Positions 42,876 through 51,306 of a stretch of 64,000 bases of DNA are shown piece by piece. The notes beneath the pieces are model-generated. The model searched no databases. It saw only the letters and a list, made by a program, of their open reading frames with translations, and was not told the DNA's origin. The translations under genes and the position numbers were made by a program. Where the stretch lies: positions 1,984,001 through 2,048,000 of the forward strand of contig NZ_CP109444.1 of the NCBI RefSeq assembly GCF_036227225.1, in the 5' to 3' direction. Source of the DNA: Streptomyces sp. NBC_01478 (GTDB lineage: Bacteria > Actinomycetota > Actinomycetes > Streptomycetales > Streptomycetaceae). Numbering within the stretch: the stretch's first letter is position 1; the number at the start of each line of letters is the position of its first letter.

Positions 42876-44261
42876 ATGGAGTCTTCCCGATCTCGGAGAA
42901 CCGGCCGGCGTCACTCGCTGCTCCGCGCGGCGGCCGTCACGCTGTCCCTGGCCACCGCGGCCGCCCTGGCCGGTTGCGCCAGCGCCGACACCAGCACCCC
43001 GTCCTCCTCCGGCACGTCGGCGTTCAAGCCGGCCGCGCAGAAGGCGGGTTCGCAGATAACGGTGTGGGCCGACTCGACCAGGCTGCCGTCGGTGCAGGCG
43101 TACCAGAAGTCGCACCCCGACGTGAAGCTGAAGATCGTCACGTACGACGGCGGCGCCGACGGATCGACGTATCTGCAGTCGAAGGTGCAGTTGTTCGACC
43201 GGACCGGCAGCGGCTGGCCGGACGTGGTGTTCGGCAATCCGACCGACGTGACCTGGGCGTCGGAAGCGACCAAGCCCGGCGCGCGGCCCTTCGCCGCACC
43301 CCTGGACGAGAAGCTCGTACCGCAGACCACACTGGACGGCTTCGCCAAAGGCTCGCTGACGCCCTGTCAGTTCGACGGCCACACCTACTGCATGCGCAAC
43401 GACATCGCGCAGGTCCTCCTCTGGTACAACAAGTCCCTTATGGACAAGTGGGGTTACCAGGTCCCCACGACATGGCAGGAGTACGAGGCCCTCGGCAAGA
43501 AGGTCGCCAAGGAGCACCCGGGCTATCTGGTCGGTTCGGTCGGCGACACCAACTCCCATGAGTCGTACTTCTGGTCGGGCCAGTGCCCCGCGTTCAACCT
43601 GGTGAAGCCGGACACCCTGCGCACCGACCTGCAGGACCCGAAGTGCACCCGGATGGCGACGCTGCTGGACAACCTGATCAGCGCCAAGGCCATCGCCACG
43701 CAGGGCTTCTTCAGCCAGGGCTTCGCCAAGAACAGCGGCTCCAAAGTCCTTATGGCGTACGGCCCTTCGTGGTACGGCCAGTACCTGTTCAAGGCCGGCT
43801 TCAAGACTCCGGCCAAGCAGATCGCCGCGGCTCCCCCGCTGACCTGGCAGGGCGAGACCACGGCCGCCACGGGCAACGTAGGCGGCGGTGTGTGGATGGT
43901 GTCCTCGCACAGCGCGAACCTCAAAGCGTCCTCGGACCTGGTCACTTGGCTGACCACGTCCGACGAGAACCAGGCCACCGCGCCGACCTATCCGGCGTAC
44001 ACCCAGGCCGCGAAGGCCTGGCTGGCGAACCCGGCCAACAAGGACTACTTCGCCAATGATGTGAGCGGGCCGTTCGAGCAGGCCGCGAACGAGGTGTGGA
44101 CCGGCTGGTCGAACACCAGGTTCTCGGACTCCACCGCCTGGTCCAGCGTCGTCCTGCCGGCGCTGACCGCCGGAAAGAGCCTGACCGAGACGCTGCCCGC
44201 CTGGCAGCAGGAGATCGCCGGCGAGGCAAAGACCCAGGGCTACAAGGTGGTCGATCAGTGA
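42876..44261 (+). CDS. ABC transporter sugar-binding lipoprotein
   Basis: 461 residues. Lipobox LAGC with C34 follows a basic n-region (RSRRTGRRHS) and hydrophobic core. The body is a cluster-B-type solute-binding protein (SQITVWADSTRLPSVQAYQKSHPDVKLKIVTYD, NDIAQVLLWYNKSLMDKWG, TTWQEYEALGKK). Ribosome site AAGGCAAGG. Delivers an oligosaccharide or sugar to the two permeases encoded next. Confidence 0.93.
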   Translation: MESSRSRRTGRRHSLLRAAAVTLSLATAAALAGCASADTSTPSSSGTSAFKPAAQKAGSQITVWADSTRLPSVQAYQKSHPDVKLKIVTYDGGADGSTYLQSKVQLFDRTGSGWPDVVFGNPTDVTWASEATKPGARPFAAPLDEKLVPQTTLDGFAKGSLTPCQFDGHTYCMRNDIAQVLLWYNKSLMDKWGYQVPTTWQEYEALGKKVAKEHPGYLVGSVGDTNSHESYFWSGQCPAFNLVKPDTLRTDLQDPKCTRMATLLDNLISAKAIATQGFFSQGFAKNSGSKVLMAYGPSWYGQYLFKAGFKTPAKQIAAAPPLTWQGETTAATGNVGGGVWMVSSHSANLKASSDLVTWLTTSDENQATAPTYPAYTQAAKAWLANPANKDYFANDVSGPFEQAANEVWTGWSNTRFSDSTAWSSVVLPALTAGKSLTETLPAWQQEIAGEAKTQGYKVVDQ

Positions 44262-45190
44262 CCTTGCTGGAGACCGAGCGCGTCGCCGCCTCCCCCGTGC
44301 GCCGCGGCACCACGCCGCGGCGCACGGGCCGCGGCCGCGCGGGCTATTTCTTCGTCGCCGGGTACGCGCTGCTGCTGCTCGCGTTCGGCGTCTTCCCCAC
44401 CGGGTACGCGTTCTACCTGTCGCTCACCAACGACCGGGGCCAGTTCACCGGGCTCAACCAGTTCGTGAAGGTCGTCCAGGACTACCGCTTCGCCCCGGCC
44501 TTCACCCACATGCTGATCTACCTGGTCATGTGGCTGGTGACCCTCGTCGTCCTGGTCGTGCTGACCGCCGTGGTCCTGCGCAGCCGGGTGCGTCCGGGCA
44601 CCTCGGCGCTCTTCCGCTTCCTCTACTACATCCCCGGCGCCCTCGCCGGAGTGGCGAGCGTGCTGGTCTGGCTGTTCATGCTGGACCCCGATGTCAGCCC
44701 GGTGTCACGGCTGTTGACCGCCCTGGGGTTCAAGACGTTCGCCGCCGTCCTGGCGCCCGGCAACCTGCCGCTGATCCTCATGCTGATCGCCTTCTGGACC
44801 GGCGCCGGTGGCTGGATGGTCGTGATGTACGGGGCGTTGAACAACATCCCCGACGAGGTGCTGGAAGCGGCCCGCATGGACGGTGCGGGCCCGTGGCGCA
44901 CCGCCTGGCACATCCAGATCCCGATGATCCGGCAGTGGATCGTCTACATGGCGATCATGGCCTTCGCGACGGGCACCCAGTTGTTCGTGGAGCCCCAACT
45001 CCTCCAGACGGCCAGCCTCGGCCGGGTGAGTCCCACCTGGTCCCCGAACCAACTGGCCTACGTCTACGCCTTCCAGCAGGGCGACTTCAACGGCGCCGCC
45101 GCCATCTCGGTCGTCCTGCTCGCCGTGGGCCTCCTCGCCGCCGGTCTCCTGGTCGCCCGCTCGAACCTGTTCACGTTGGACGAGAAATGA
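44258..45190 (+). CDS. Carbohydrate ABC transporter permease 1
   Basis: 310 residues, six membrane segments. EAA loop: EVLEAARMDGAGPWRTAWHIQIPMI. GTG start overlaps the lipoprotein stop by 4 nt (GTGA). Pairs with the next gene as the heterodimeric channel. No ATPase is encoded in the locus; in streptomycetes the shared MsiK-type ATPase commonly energises such importers. Confidence 0.94.
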   Translation: MTLLETERVAASPVRRGTTPRRTGRGRAGYFFVAGYALLLLAFGVFPTGYAFYLSLTNDRGQFTGLNQFVKVVQDYRFAPAFTHMLIYLVMWLVTLVVLVVLTAVVLRSRVRPGTSALFRFLYYIPGALAGVASVLVWLFMLDPDVSPVSRLLTALGFKTFAAVLAPGNLPLILMLIAFWTGAGGWMVVMYGALNNIPDEVLEAARMDGAGPWRTAWHIQIPMIRQWIVYMAIMAFATGTQLFVEPQLLQTASLGRVSPTWSPNQLAYVYAFQQGDFNGAAAISVVLLAVGLLAAGLLVARSNLFTLDEK

Positions 45191-46101
45191 CACAGACGAC
45201 TCTCTCCCTGACGGCCGTGAGGCGACGCGTCCGCCCGTCAAGGAGCCTCCCCTTCCTGATAGTCGGCCTCCTCCTGGCCCTTCTCCTGGTGTTCTTCGTG
45301 CTGCCGGTGATCTGGCTGCTGCTGGCCCCGTCGAAGACCGCCGGCGAAGTGGTGCGGGACAACCCGCTCTCCTTCGGTTCGTTCCATCAGATCGGCACAG
45401 CCTGGCGGCACTTGTTCGCCTTCCAGGACGGCGCGATGTCGAGGTGGCTGCTCAACTCGGCCATCTACTCGGGCGGTTCACTCGTCCTGACGCTGGCCGT
45501 CAGTGTCCCGGCCGGCTACGCGCTGGCGCTGACGAAGTTCCGGGGCCGCAAGACGCTCCTGGTGATCACCCTGGTCACCATGATCATGCCGCAGGCCACC
45601 CTGGTGCTGCCGATCTTCCTGGAGCTCAACCGCTTCCATCTCATCGGCACCGTCTGGTCGTTGATCCTCCCCTTCTCCTTCTATCCGTTCGGCGTGTACC
45701 TGGTCTACATCTACTTCGGCAGCAGCCTCCCCAGGGACCTGCTGTCCGCCGCGCGGATCGACGGCTGCACGGAGTGGCAGCTCTTCTCCCGCATCGCACT
45801 CCCGCTCGCCAAGCCGGTGGTCGGACTGGTCGCGTTCTTCAGCTTCGTGGGCAACTGGAACAACTTCTTCCTGCCGTATCTCGTGCTGCCGAACAGCGAG
45901 CAGTTCCCCGTCCAGGTGGGCCTGAACCAACTGCTCACCTCCACACCGTCGTTCAACCCCGTCGCCGGCGCGGGACTGAACATCACCATCCCCGAACTCG
46001 CCCTGGCCATCGTCATCGCCATCCTGCCCGTGCTGGTGCTCTTCCTCTTCTCGCAGCGCACGCTGGTGTCCGGGATGCTCGCCGGATCGAGCAAGGAATG
46101 A
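45187..46101 (+). CDS. Carbohydrate ABC transporter permease 2
   Basis: 304 residues, six membrane segments (first at about 22-45). EAA loop: DLLSAARIDGCTEWQLFSRIALPLAKP. ATG overlaps the previous stop (ATGA). Second half of the importer channel; C-terminal tail SQRTLVSGMLAGSSKE is typical of the MalG-like partner. Confidence 0.94.
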   Translation: MTQTTLSLTAVRRRVRPSRSLPFLIVGLLLALLLVFFVLPVIWLLLAPSKTAGEVVRDNPLSFGSFHQIGTAWRHLFAFQDGAMSRWLLNSAIYSGGSLVLTLAVSVPAGYALALTKFRGRKTLLVITLVTMIMPQATLVLPIFLELNRFHLIGTVWSLILPFSFYPFGVYLVYIYFGSSLPRDLLSAARIDGCTEWQLFSRIALPLAKPVVGLVAFFSFVGNWNNFFLPYLVLPNSEQFPVQVGLNQLLTSTPSFNPVAGAGLNITIPELALAIVIAILPVLVLFLFSQRTLVSGMLAGSSKE

Positions 46102-47825
46102 GCGGCACCCTGTCCTCGAAAGGAAACCCCGTGTACCGGCTCGATCCGCGCCACGCCCCCGCCCCGCAGGCCGTCCTCCACACGGGATGGCAGGCAGTGG
46201 CCGCCCAACTCCCCGACGGCCCGGCGGTGTTGGCCGTCGACGGCCCCCCGTCCGTCGACTGGTCCCTCCTGGCCGATCGCCTCGCACAGGAGCTGACCGG
46301 GCGCGGCACCCCCGTCACCCTGCTCGACATCCGGAGCCACTACGCACCGCCGGCGCACATCAGAAGCCGTACCGAACGCCCGGCGGACGCCGACGACCCC
46401 TACTTCCGCAAGCTCGCCGACAACCCCCTCGACGACCTGTTCGAGACTCTCCCCGTACCCGCATCACCCCACGAGGGACTTCTCCTTGTCTACGGCCCCG
46501 GCGCCGCCCTCGTCGAGCACGACCTGCTCTGGTACGCCGATGTGCCCAAGCGCTGTGCGGAGGCCGCCGTCGGCGCGGGTGAGCCGGGCGCCAACCTCGG
46601 CCTGCCGGGCGCAGAGCCCGACTTCAGACGCCTCTTCTACATCGACTGGCCGATGCTCGACCGGCACCGCGACGCGCTCGCACCCCGCCTCGACGCCTGG
46701 CTCGACATGCAGCACCCCGACCACCCGGCGTGGATCGACGGAGCAGGCCTGCGCGCCACCTACGCCGAGCTGGCCGGCAAACCCGTCCGCACCCGCCCGT
46801 ACTTCAACTCCACGCCCTGGGGCGGCCATTGGGCCCAGCGCGAGCTCGGCTTCAACCCCGACTCCCGCAACACCGCGCTCGGTTACGAGCTGATCGCGCC
46901 CGAGGCCGGCATCCTCGTCGGCACCGGACCGGAGGCCCAGGCCGAGGTGCCGTTCCAACTCCTGTGCGTGCTCGAACCGTTGAGCATGTTGGGGGCAGAG
47001 GTGCACGCCCGCTTCGGCACGTCCTTCCCGATCCGCTTCGACTACCTGGACACCGTCGGCGGCGGCAGCCTCTCCGTGCACTGCCACCCCAAGGAGTCGT
47101 ACATGCGCGAGCGTTTCGGCTGGGCGTACACCCAGCACGAGACGTACTACCTGACCCTCGGCAGCACCGACACCAAGGTGTACCTCGGCCTGCGCGAGGA
47201 CGCCGACGTCGACGTCTTCCGCAAGGAGGTGGAGCGGGCCATCACCGACGGAGTGCCCATGGACCCCGAGGACCACGTCCTGGCCTTCCCCGCCGAGCAG
47301 GGCCAGTTGTTCATGATCCCGGCGGGCACCCCGCACGCCAGCGGCGCGGGCAACCTCGTGCTGGAGATCAGCGCGACCCCCTATCTGTACAGCCTGCGGT
47401 TCTACGACTGGCTGCGTCCCGGTGCCGACGGCAACCCGCGCCCGCTGCCGTACGAGCACGGGTTCGCCAACCTGGAGACCGGACGGCGCGGTGCGGCCGT
47501 CGCCCGTGACCTGGTGCAGGAACCGCGCACCCTGCGCGAGGGCGCCGGCTGGCGGGAGGAGGTCATCGGCGGGCTGGCCGAGATGTTCTACGAGGTCAGG
47601 AGGTTCGTGCTCGACGCCGACGCCGAGGCCGCCGACGACACGCAGGGCCGGTTCCACATCCTGAACGTGGTGGAGGGGGAAGGCGTCACGGTGCACACGG
47701 CGGCCGGAGACCGGCACGAACTGGCCTACGCGGAGACCCTCACCGTGCCGGCCGCGGTCGGCCGGTACACCCTGCGGGCGGCCGGCGGCGGCCCGGTGCG
47801 TGTCGTGAAGGCGTTGGTCCGTTGA
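46098..47825 (+). CDS. Type I phosphomannose-isomerase-like enzyme with extra N-terminal domain
   Basis: 575 residues. C-terminal two thirds carry the cupin/PMI type I signature: PWGGHWAQ, SVHCHPKESYMRERFG with metal ligands H-x-H and E, and GQLFMIPAGTPHASGAGN. The first ~190 residues (VLAVDGPPSVDWSLLADRLAQEL, LLLVYGPGAALVEHDLLWY) look like a nucleotide-kinase-type fold without a P-loop. ATG overlaps the permease stop; an in-frame GTG at 46131 with GAAAGGA is the alternative. Probably interconverts a hexose 6-phosphate after the ROK kinase. Confidence 0.85.
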   Translation: MSGTLSSKGNPVYRLDPRHAPAPQAVLHTGWQAVAAQLPDGPAVLAVDGPPSVDWSLLADRLAQELTGRGTPVTLLDIRSHYAPPAHIRSRTERPADADDPYFRKLADNPLDDLFETLPVPASPHEGLLLVYGPGAALVEHDLLWYADVPKRCAEAAVGAGEPGANLGLPGAEPDFRRLFYIDWPMLDRHRDALAPRLDAWLDMQHPDHPAWIDGAGLRATYAELAGKPVRTRPYFNSTPWGGHWAQRELGFNPDSRNTALGYELIAPEAGILVGTGPEAQAEVPFQLLCVLEPLSMLGAEVHARFGTSFPIRFDYLDTVGGGSLSVHCHPKESYMRERFGWAYTQHETYYLTLGSTDTKVYLGLREDADVDVFRKEVERAITDGVPMDPEDHVLAFPAEQGQLFMIPAGTPHASGAGNLVLEISATPYLYSLRFYDWLRPGADGNPRPLPYEHGFANLETGRRGAAVARDLVQEPRTLREGAGWREEVIGGLAEMFYEVRRFVLDADAEAADDTQGRFHILNVVEGEGVTVHTAAGDRHELAYAETLTVPAAVGRYTLRAAGGGPVRVVKALVR

Positions 47826-48709
47826 TCCCGGTCCTGGAGATCGGCGGCACCCATGTCACCGCCGCGCTCGTCGACCTGCGCGCCGGTCACGTCACCAGCC
47901 GTACGCGCGAGCCGCTCGACGCGGACGGCGCTGCCGACGCCATCCTCGACGTCGTACGGTGCTGCGCCGACGGGCTGTCGGCACCGCCCGGCGCACGGTG
48001 GGGCGTGGCGGTGCCCGGGCCGTTCGACTACGCACGCGGGGTCGCCCTCTTCAAGGGCGTGGGCAAGTTCGACGCCCTGTACGGGACGGACATCCGGGCA
48101 GCACTCCTACAGGGACTGCGACAGCGCCCCGGTGACGTCGTGTTCCTCAACGACGCCCACGCCTTCCTGACCGGCGAGTGGTCCGCGGGTACCGTCCGGG
48201 GGCATCGCCGCGCCGTGGGCATCACGCTCGGCACCGGTGTCGGTTCGGCCTTCCTCGCCGACGGCCGCATCCGCGACCACGGTCCCGGCATACCGCCCGA
48301 GGGACGGATGGACCTCGCCGAGATCGACGGCCGCCCCCTGGAGGACACCGTCTCCCGCCGCGCGATCCTCGCCCGCTACGGCGACCCCGCCGCCGATGTA
48401 CACGACATCGCCGACCGGGCCAGGGCAGGAGAGAAACGGGCCCGACGCGTACTGGACGACGTCTTCACCGGCCTGGGCATAGCGCTGGGCCCGCGCCTGC
48501 TGGACTTCGGCGCGACCGCCCTGGTCGTCGGCGGCTCCATGGCCCGCTCCTGGGACCTCGTCGCCCCCGCTCTGTCCGCCGGTCTCGTGACGGGGGGCTG
48601 GACACCGGAGGACCCGCGTGCCGACGCACCGCGCACTCGCGCGCTGAAGCCCGCCGGCCCCGCGGGGGACGCCGCGCTGGTGGGCGCGGCCCACGCGGCG
48701 GCGACGTGA
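47822..48709 (+). CDS. ROK family sugar kinase
   Basis: 295 residues. N-terminal phosphate loop EIGGTHVTAALVD, catalytic-base region VFLNDAHAFLTGEW (D of LND), and TLGTGVGSAFLADGRI. The usual ROK zinc-cysteine cluster (CxCGxxGC) is absent. TTG start overlaps the isomerase stop (TTGA). Phosphorylates a free hexose released from the imported sugar. Last gene of the transport operon; its stop lies in a ~120-bp tandem duplication. Confidence 0.9.
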   Translation: MIPVLEIGGTHVTAALVDLRAGHVTSRTREPLDADGAADAILDVVRCCADGLSAPPGARWGVAVPGPFDYARGVALFKGVGKFDALYGTDIRAALLQGLRQRPGDVVFLNDAHAFLTGEWSAGTVRGHRRAVGITLGTGVGSAFLADGRIRDHGPGIPPEGRMDLAEIDGRPLEDTVSRRAILARYGDPAADVHDIADRARAGEKRARRVLDDVFTGLGIALGPRLLDFGATALVVGGSMARSWDLVAPALSAGLVTGGWTPEDPRADAPRTRALKPAGPAGDAALVGAAHAAAT

Positions 48710-48942
48710 GACCACGCACAGCGCAGCGAAGAACTCCGGACCGACCCGCCGCACCAACTCCCGGACGACGTACGGCTGTTCCCGACCTCACGACGTAGAC
48801 CATGGCTTCCTCAGGCACGGCACGACGTGGGACCACGCACAGCACAGCCAAGAGCTCCGGACCGGTCCCGCGCCAACTCCCCGACCGCGTACGGCTGTCC
48901 CGGACCTCACGGACGTAGGACACGGCCTCCTCCGGCACAGCC
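48703..48942. repeat. ~120-bp tandem duplication over the ROK kinase 3' end
   Basis: Copy 1 (48703-48823) begins at GACGTGAGACCACGCACAGC inside the ROK stop codon; copy 2 (48824-48942) begins GACGTGGGACCACGCACAGC. The two align over their length with scattered substitutions and small indels. The rest of the 48710-49026 gap shows no gene. Confidence 0.85.
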
Positions 48943-49026
48943 CCGACTGAACCTCCGCGGCGGGCGTTGCGTATCCATCCCAGAGGGACAGCTCCGGTCT
49001 GTGCCACGGGACGTAAGGAGAGCGCC

Positions 49027-49872
49027 GTGTCCATACCGACCGCGTCCGACTCACCGGACGACCGCACCGCGCTGGAGCCCATCCGCGTGCTGCGCCCACG
49101 CAACACCGACGCGCTGGCCCAACTGCTCGACGAGATACGCCAGGACGAGCACTACCGCGGCCACGCGACCGACACCCCACCCGTCGTCCGGCACACGCCG
49201 ACCGACGGCGAGACGGAGAAACTCCCCGCGCACGACGGCACCGCCCGCCCGCCGCGCCCCGAAGACCGCGCGCGGCTGGGTCCCGGACAGCGCCGTGCGG
49301 CCGTGACGATCGCGATCGCCGCGGCGGCGGTCGCCGGCCTCGGCGGCTCCCTCCTGATCCCCAGCCCCACGAAGGCCACCCCGGCCGCACCCTCGGCGAG
49401 CGCGTCGGCCGCCGCCCGTACATCAGCCGCCCCGACGTCGGCCGCGCCGACAGCAGTCGGGGCCTCCGCCGCCCTGGCCAACCCCGGCTTCGAGTCGGGT
49501 GGCGTCTCGCCGTGGAACTGCGCGGGCAACCCGGGCTCGATCGTCGCCTCCCCCGTCCACTCGGGCTCCAAAGCCCTTCAGGGGACGGTGAGTTCGAGCG
49601 ACACCGGGCAGTGCGACCAGACCGTCGAGGTACGGCCGAACACCACCTACTCGCTCAGCGGCTGGGTCCGCGGCTCCTACGTCTACCTGGGCGTGAGCGG
49701 CGGCACCTCCACCTGGACGACCTCCCCCTCCCGCTACAGCCCACTGACCGTCTCCTTCACCACCGGCCCGTCCCAGACCAGCGCGACCGTCTACGTGCAC
49801 GGCTGGTACGCACAGGGCGGTTACCACGCCGACGACATCAGCCTGAAGGGGCCCGGCGGCGGTCACACCTAG
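49027..49872 (+). CDS. Membrane-anchored protein with carbohydrate-binding-like beta-sandwich
   Basis: 281 residues. Cytoplasmic N-terminus ~90 residues, one membrane segment (AVTIAIAAAAVAGLGGSLLI, about 91-110), an Ala/Ser/Pro linker, and a C-terminal domain starting NPGFESGGVSPWNCAGNPGSIVASPVHSGSKALQGT and ending YHADDISLKGPG, the layout of CBM4/9- or CBM-like jelly-roll modules. GTG after GGAGA. Its position just after the sugar locus fits a glycan-binding surface protein, though it is separated by 317 bp. The N-terminal part resembles regions seen in Streptomyces anti-sigma/DUF proteins only loosely. Confidence 0.75.
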   Translation: MSIPTASDSPDDRTALEPIRVLRPRNTDALAQLLDEIRQDEHYRGHATDTPPVVRHTPTDGETEKLPAHDGTARPPRPEDRARLGPGQRRAAVTIAIAAAAVAGLGGSLLIPSPTKATPAAPSASASAAARTSAAPTSAAPTAVGASAALANPGFESGGVSPWNCAGNPGSIVASPVHSGSKALQGTVSSSDTGQCDQTVEVRPNTTYSLSGWVRGSYVYLGVSGGTSTWTTSPSRYSPLTVSFTTGPSQTSATVYVHGWYAQGGYHADDISLKGPGGGHT

Positions 49873-49938
49873 AGGCTGCCGTCAGGTTCCCCAGGGGAAT
49901 CACGTGTCCCGTGCCTTGATGTGACGCAAAATCACCAC

Positions 49939-50466
49939 ATGACTCAACATCAGAGCGACCCGGCGCCGGCGACCGGCGCGGCCGACTCCTACCTGGCGGG
50001 ACTCCGTGAACGGCTGGCGGCCGACGGGTCGGTGGTGACCGGGACCACCTGGCGCGACCGCCCGGTGCTGATAGGCAGCCGGTCGGACCGCAAGGCCCGC
50101 TGGTTCGGCACCAAGTCGGAGTTGTTCGTCCTCGCCGCCGCGGTCCCCGAGGTCGACCAGGCCTTGCTGACCGAGTACACCAGGTGGGCCCTGGACTACG
50201 CGAAGGACCTGCGGAGCGGGCTGTCCGGCGCCCGCAACGCGGCGATGGCCCTGCCCGCACTGGTCACGGCCAACGCCCGGCCGGCCGCCCGGAGTTGGGC
50301 CACCCAGGACGCCCGGGTCCTCGGAACATCCGTGATCGGGCGGCCCGTCACCGTGGAGACGTCCGGAACGGGAGTCACCCGGGTCACCCTGTACCGGGGC
50401 AGGAGCATGTACGGCGGGATGTTCACAGGGCACGTCCTGGAGAAGGCGGCACTGTACTTCCCGTAG
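49939..50466 (+). CDS. Conserved hypothetical protein
   Basis: 175 residues, soluble: YLAGLRERLAADGSVVTGTTWRDRPVLIGSRSDRKARWFGTKSELFVLAAAVPEVDQALLTEYTRWALDYAK. No catalytic motif or named domain recognised. ATG chosen; an upstream GTG at 49921 is in frame but adds only six residues. Convergent with the DUF2848 gene, 17 bp away. Confidence 0.7.
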   Translation: MTQHQSDPAPATGAADSYLAGLRERLAADGSVVTGTTWRDRPVLIGSRSDRKARWFGTKSELFVLAAAVPEVDQALLTEYTRWALDYAKDLRSGLSGARNAAMALPALVTANARPAARSWATQDARVLGTSVIGRPVTVETSGTGVTRVTLYRGRSMYGGMFTGHVLEKAALYFP

Positions 50467-50483
50467 CACCGAGCCCGGCCGCG

Positions 50484-51170
50484 TCAGCCGATCGGCTCCG
50501 GCATCGGCCGTACGTCGTAGGCGAGGCTGATGGTGTCCCCGGCCGCCGGGTCGGCCAGTTCCACGCGCCACCTCTCGGCGAACTGGTCGACGCCCGGGGC
50601 CATGGGGATGGTGCCGGAGACCAGGACGGTGCCGGGGCTCAGTTCGCCGCGGGCGCGCAGGACGTCGACCCAGTAGGCCGGGGTGAGGAGTTCGGCGAGC
50701 GTGCCGGTCTGGATCTCGGTCTCGGTGCCGGCGTGGCCGACCCAGGCGCGCAGGGTGAGTTCGTCGATGCGGGACGCGACGTCGGCCAGGCGCCAGGCGC
50801 GGCGGGCGAGGACGTCGGGGCCGGCGTTCTTGCTCCACGCCACCCCGTGCACCTCCAGGTCGCGATCGGTGTGGTCGCAGGCCGCGGTCAGCAGCAGTTC
50901 GCCGTCCGCCGCGACGACCAGCGCCCACTCGGCCTCGCCTGAGGTGCGGCCGTGCTGGGCCGCGACCCGCTCGGTCTGCTGGGCGAGATACGGGGACACG
51001 GGGTAGAGCGCGGGCGTCACGGACGGGCCGGGCACGCCCAGCTCGGCGAGTTCCGCGACGTGCGCGGCGACATCGTCCTGGCTGCGCCCGGCGTACCCGG
51101 CGTTGAGGACCTGGACGACGTCGACCTCGCGCGTCGATCCGTCGGGCAGTTCGAAGGTCAGCACGGCCAT
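50484..51170 (-). CDS. DUF2848 family protein
   Basis: 228 residues from the ATG after GGGAGGG. DUF2848 pattern: AGYAGRSQDDVAAHVAELAELGVPGPSVTPALYPVSPYL, HTDRDLEVHGVAWSKN and GTVLVSGTIPM, resembling the fumarylacetoacetase-like fold in its second half. Divergent from an MHS transporter; the shared promoter region contains the GCATAC-N5-GTATAC operator. Part of a small catabolic module; reaction unknown. Confidence 0.85.
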   Translation of the reverse strand: MAVLTFELPDGSTREVDVVQVLNAGYAGRSQDDVAAHVAELAELGVPGPSVTPALYPVSPYLAQQTERVAAQHGRTSGEAEWALVVAADGELLLTAACDHTDRDLEVHGVAWSKNAGPDVLARRAWRLADVASRIDELTLRAWVGHAGTETEIQTGTLAELLTPAYWVDVLRARGELSPGTVLVSGTIPMAPGVDQFAERWRVELADPAAGDTISLAYDVRPMPEPIG

Positions 51171-51220
51171 GAGGGCCCTCCCAAACAGAAACGGGTCCGC
51201 GGATCCGGATTTCTCCGCGG

Positions 51221-51260
51221 TTGACTTCCGGCGCAGGGCTTGCGCATACGACCTGTATAC
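51221..51260 (+). promoter_or_regulatory. Promoter and GntR operator of the transporter operon
   Basis: -35 TTGACT (51221-51226); the dyad GCATACGACCTGTATAC (51244-51260) covers the expected -10 position. The same GCATAC-N5-GTATAC dyad occurs upstream of the GntR gene at 54487-54503, so that regulator probably represses here and also affects the divergent DUF2848 gene. Confidence 0.72.
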
Positions 51261-51306
51261 AAGAAGTATGCCGGAAGGTCGATGTCCCCGAGCAAGGATG
51301 GGCACC

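Noticed and set aside
48465..49423. Minus-strand open frames with repeated VPEEA-type peptides
   Set aside because: The repetition is produced by the ~120-bp tandem duplication and there is no ribosome site or coherent protein.
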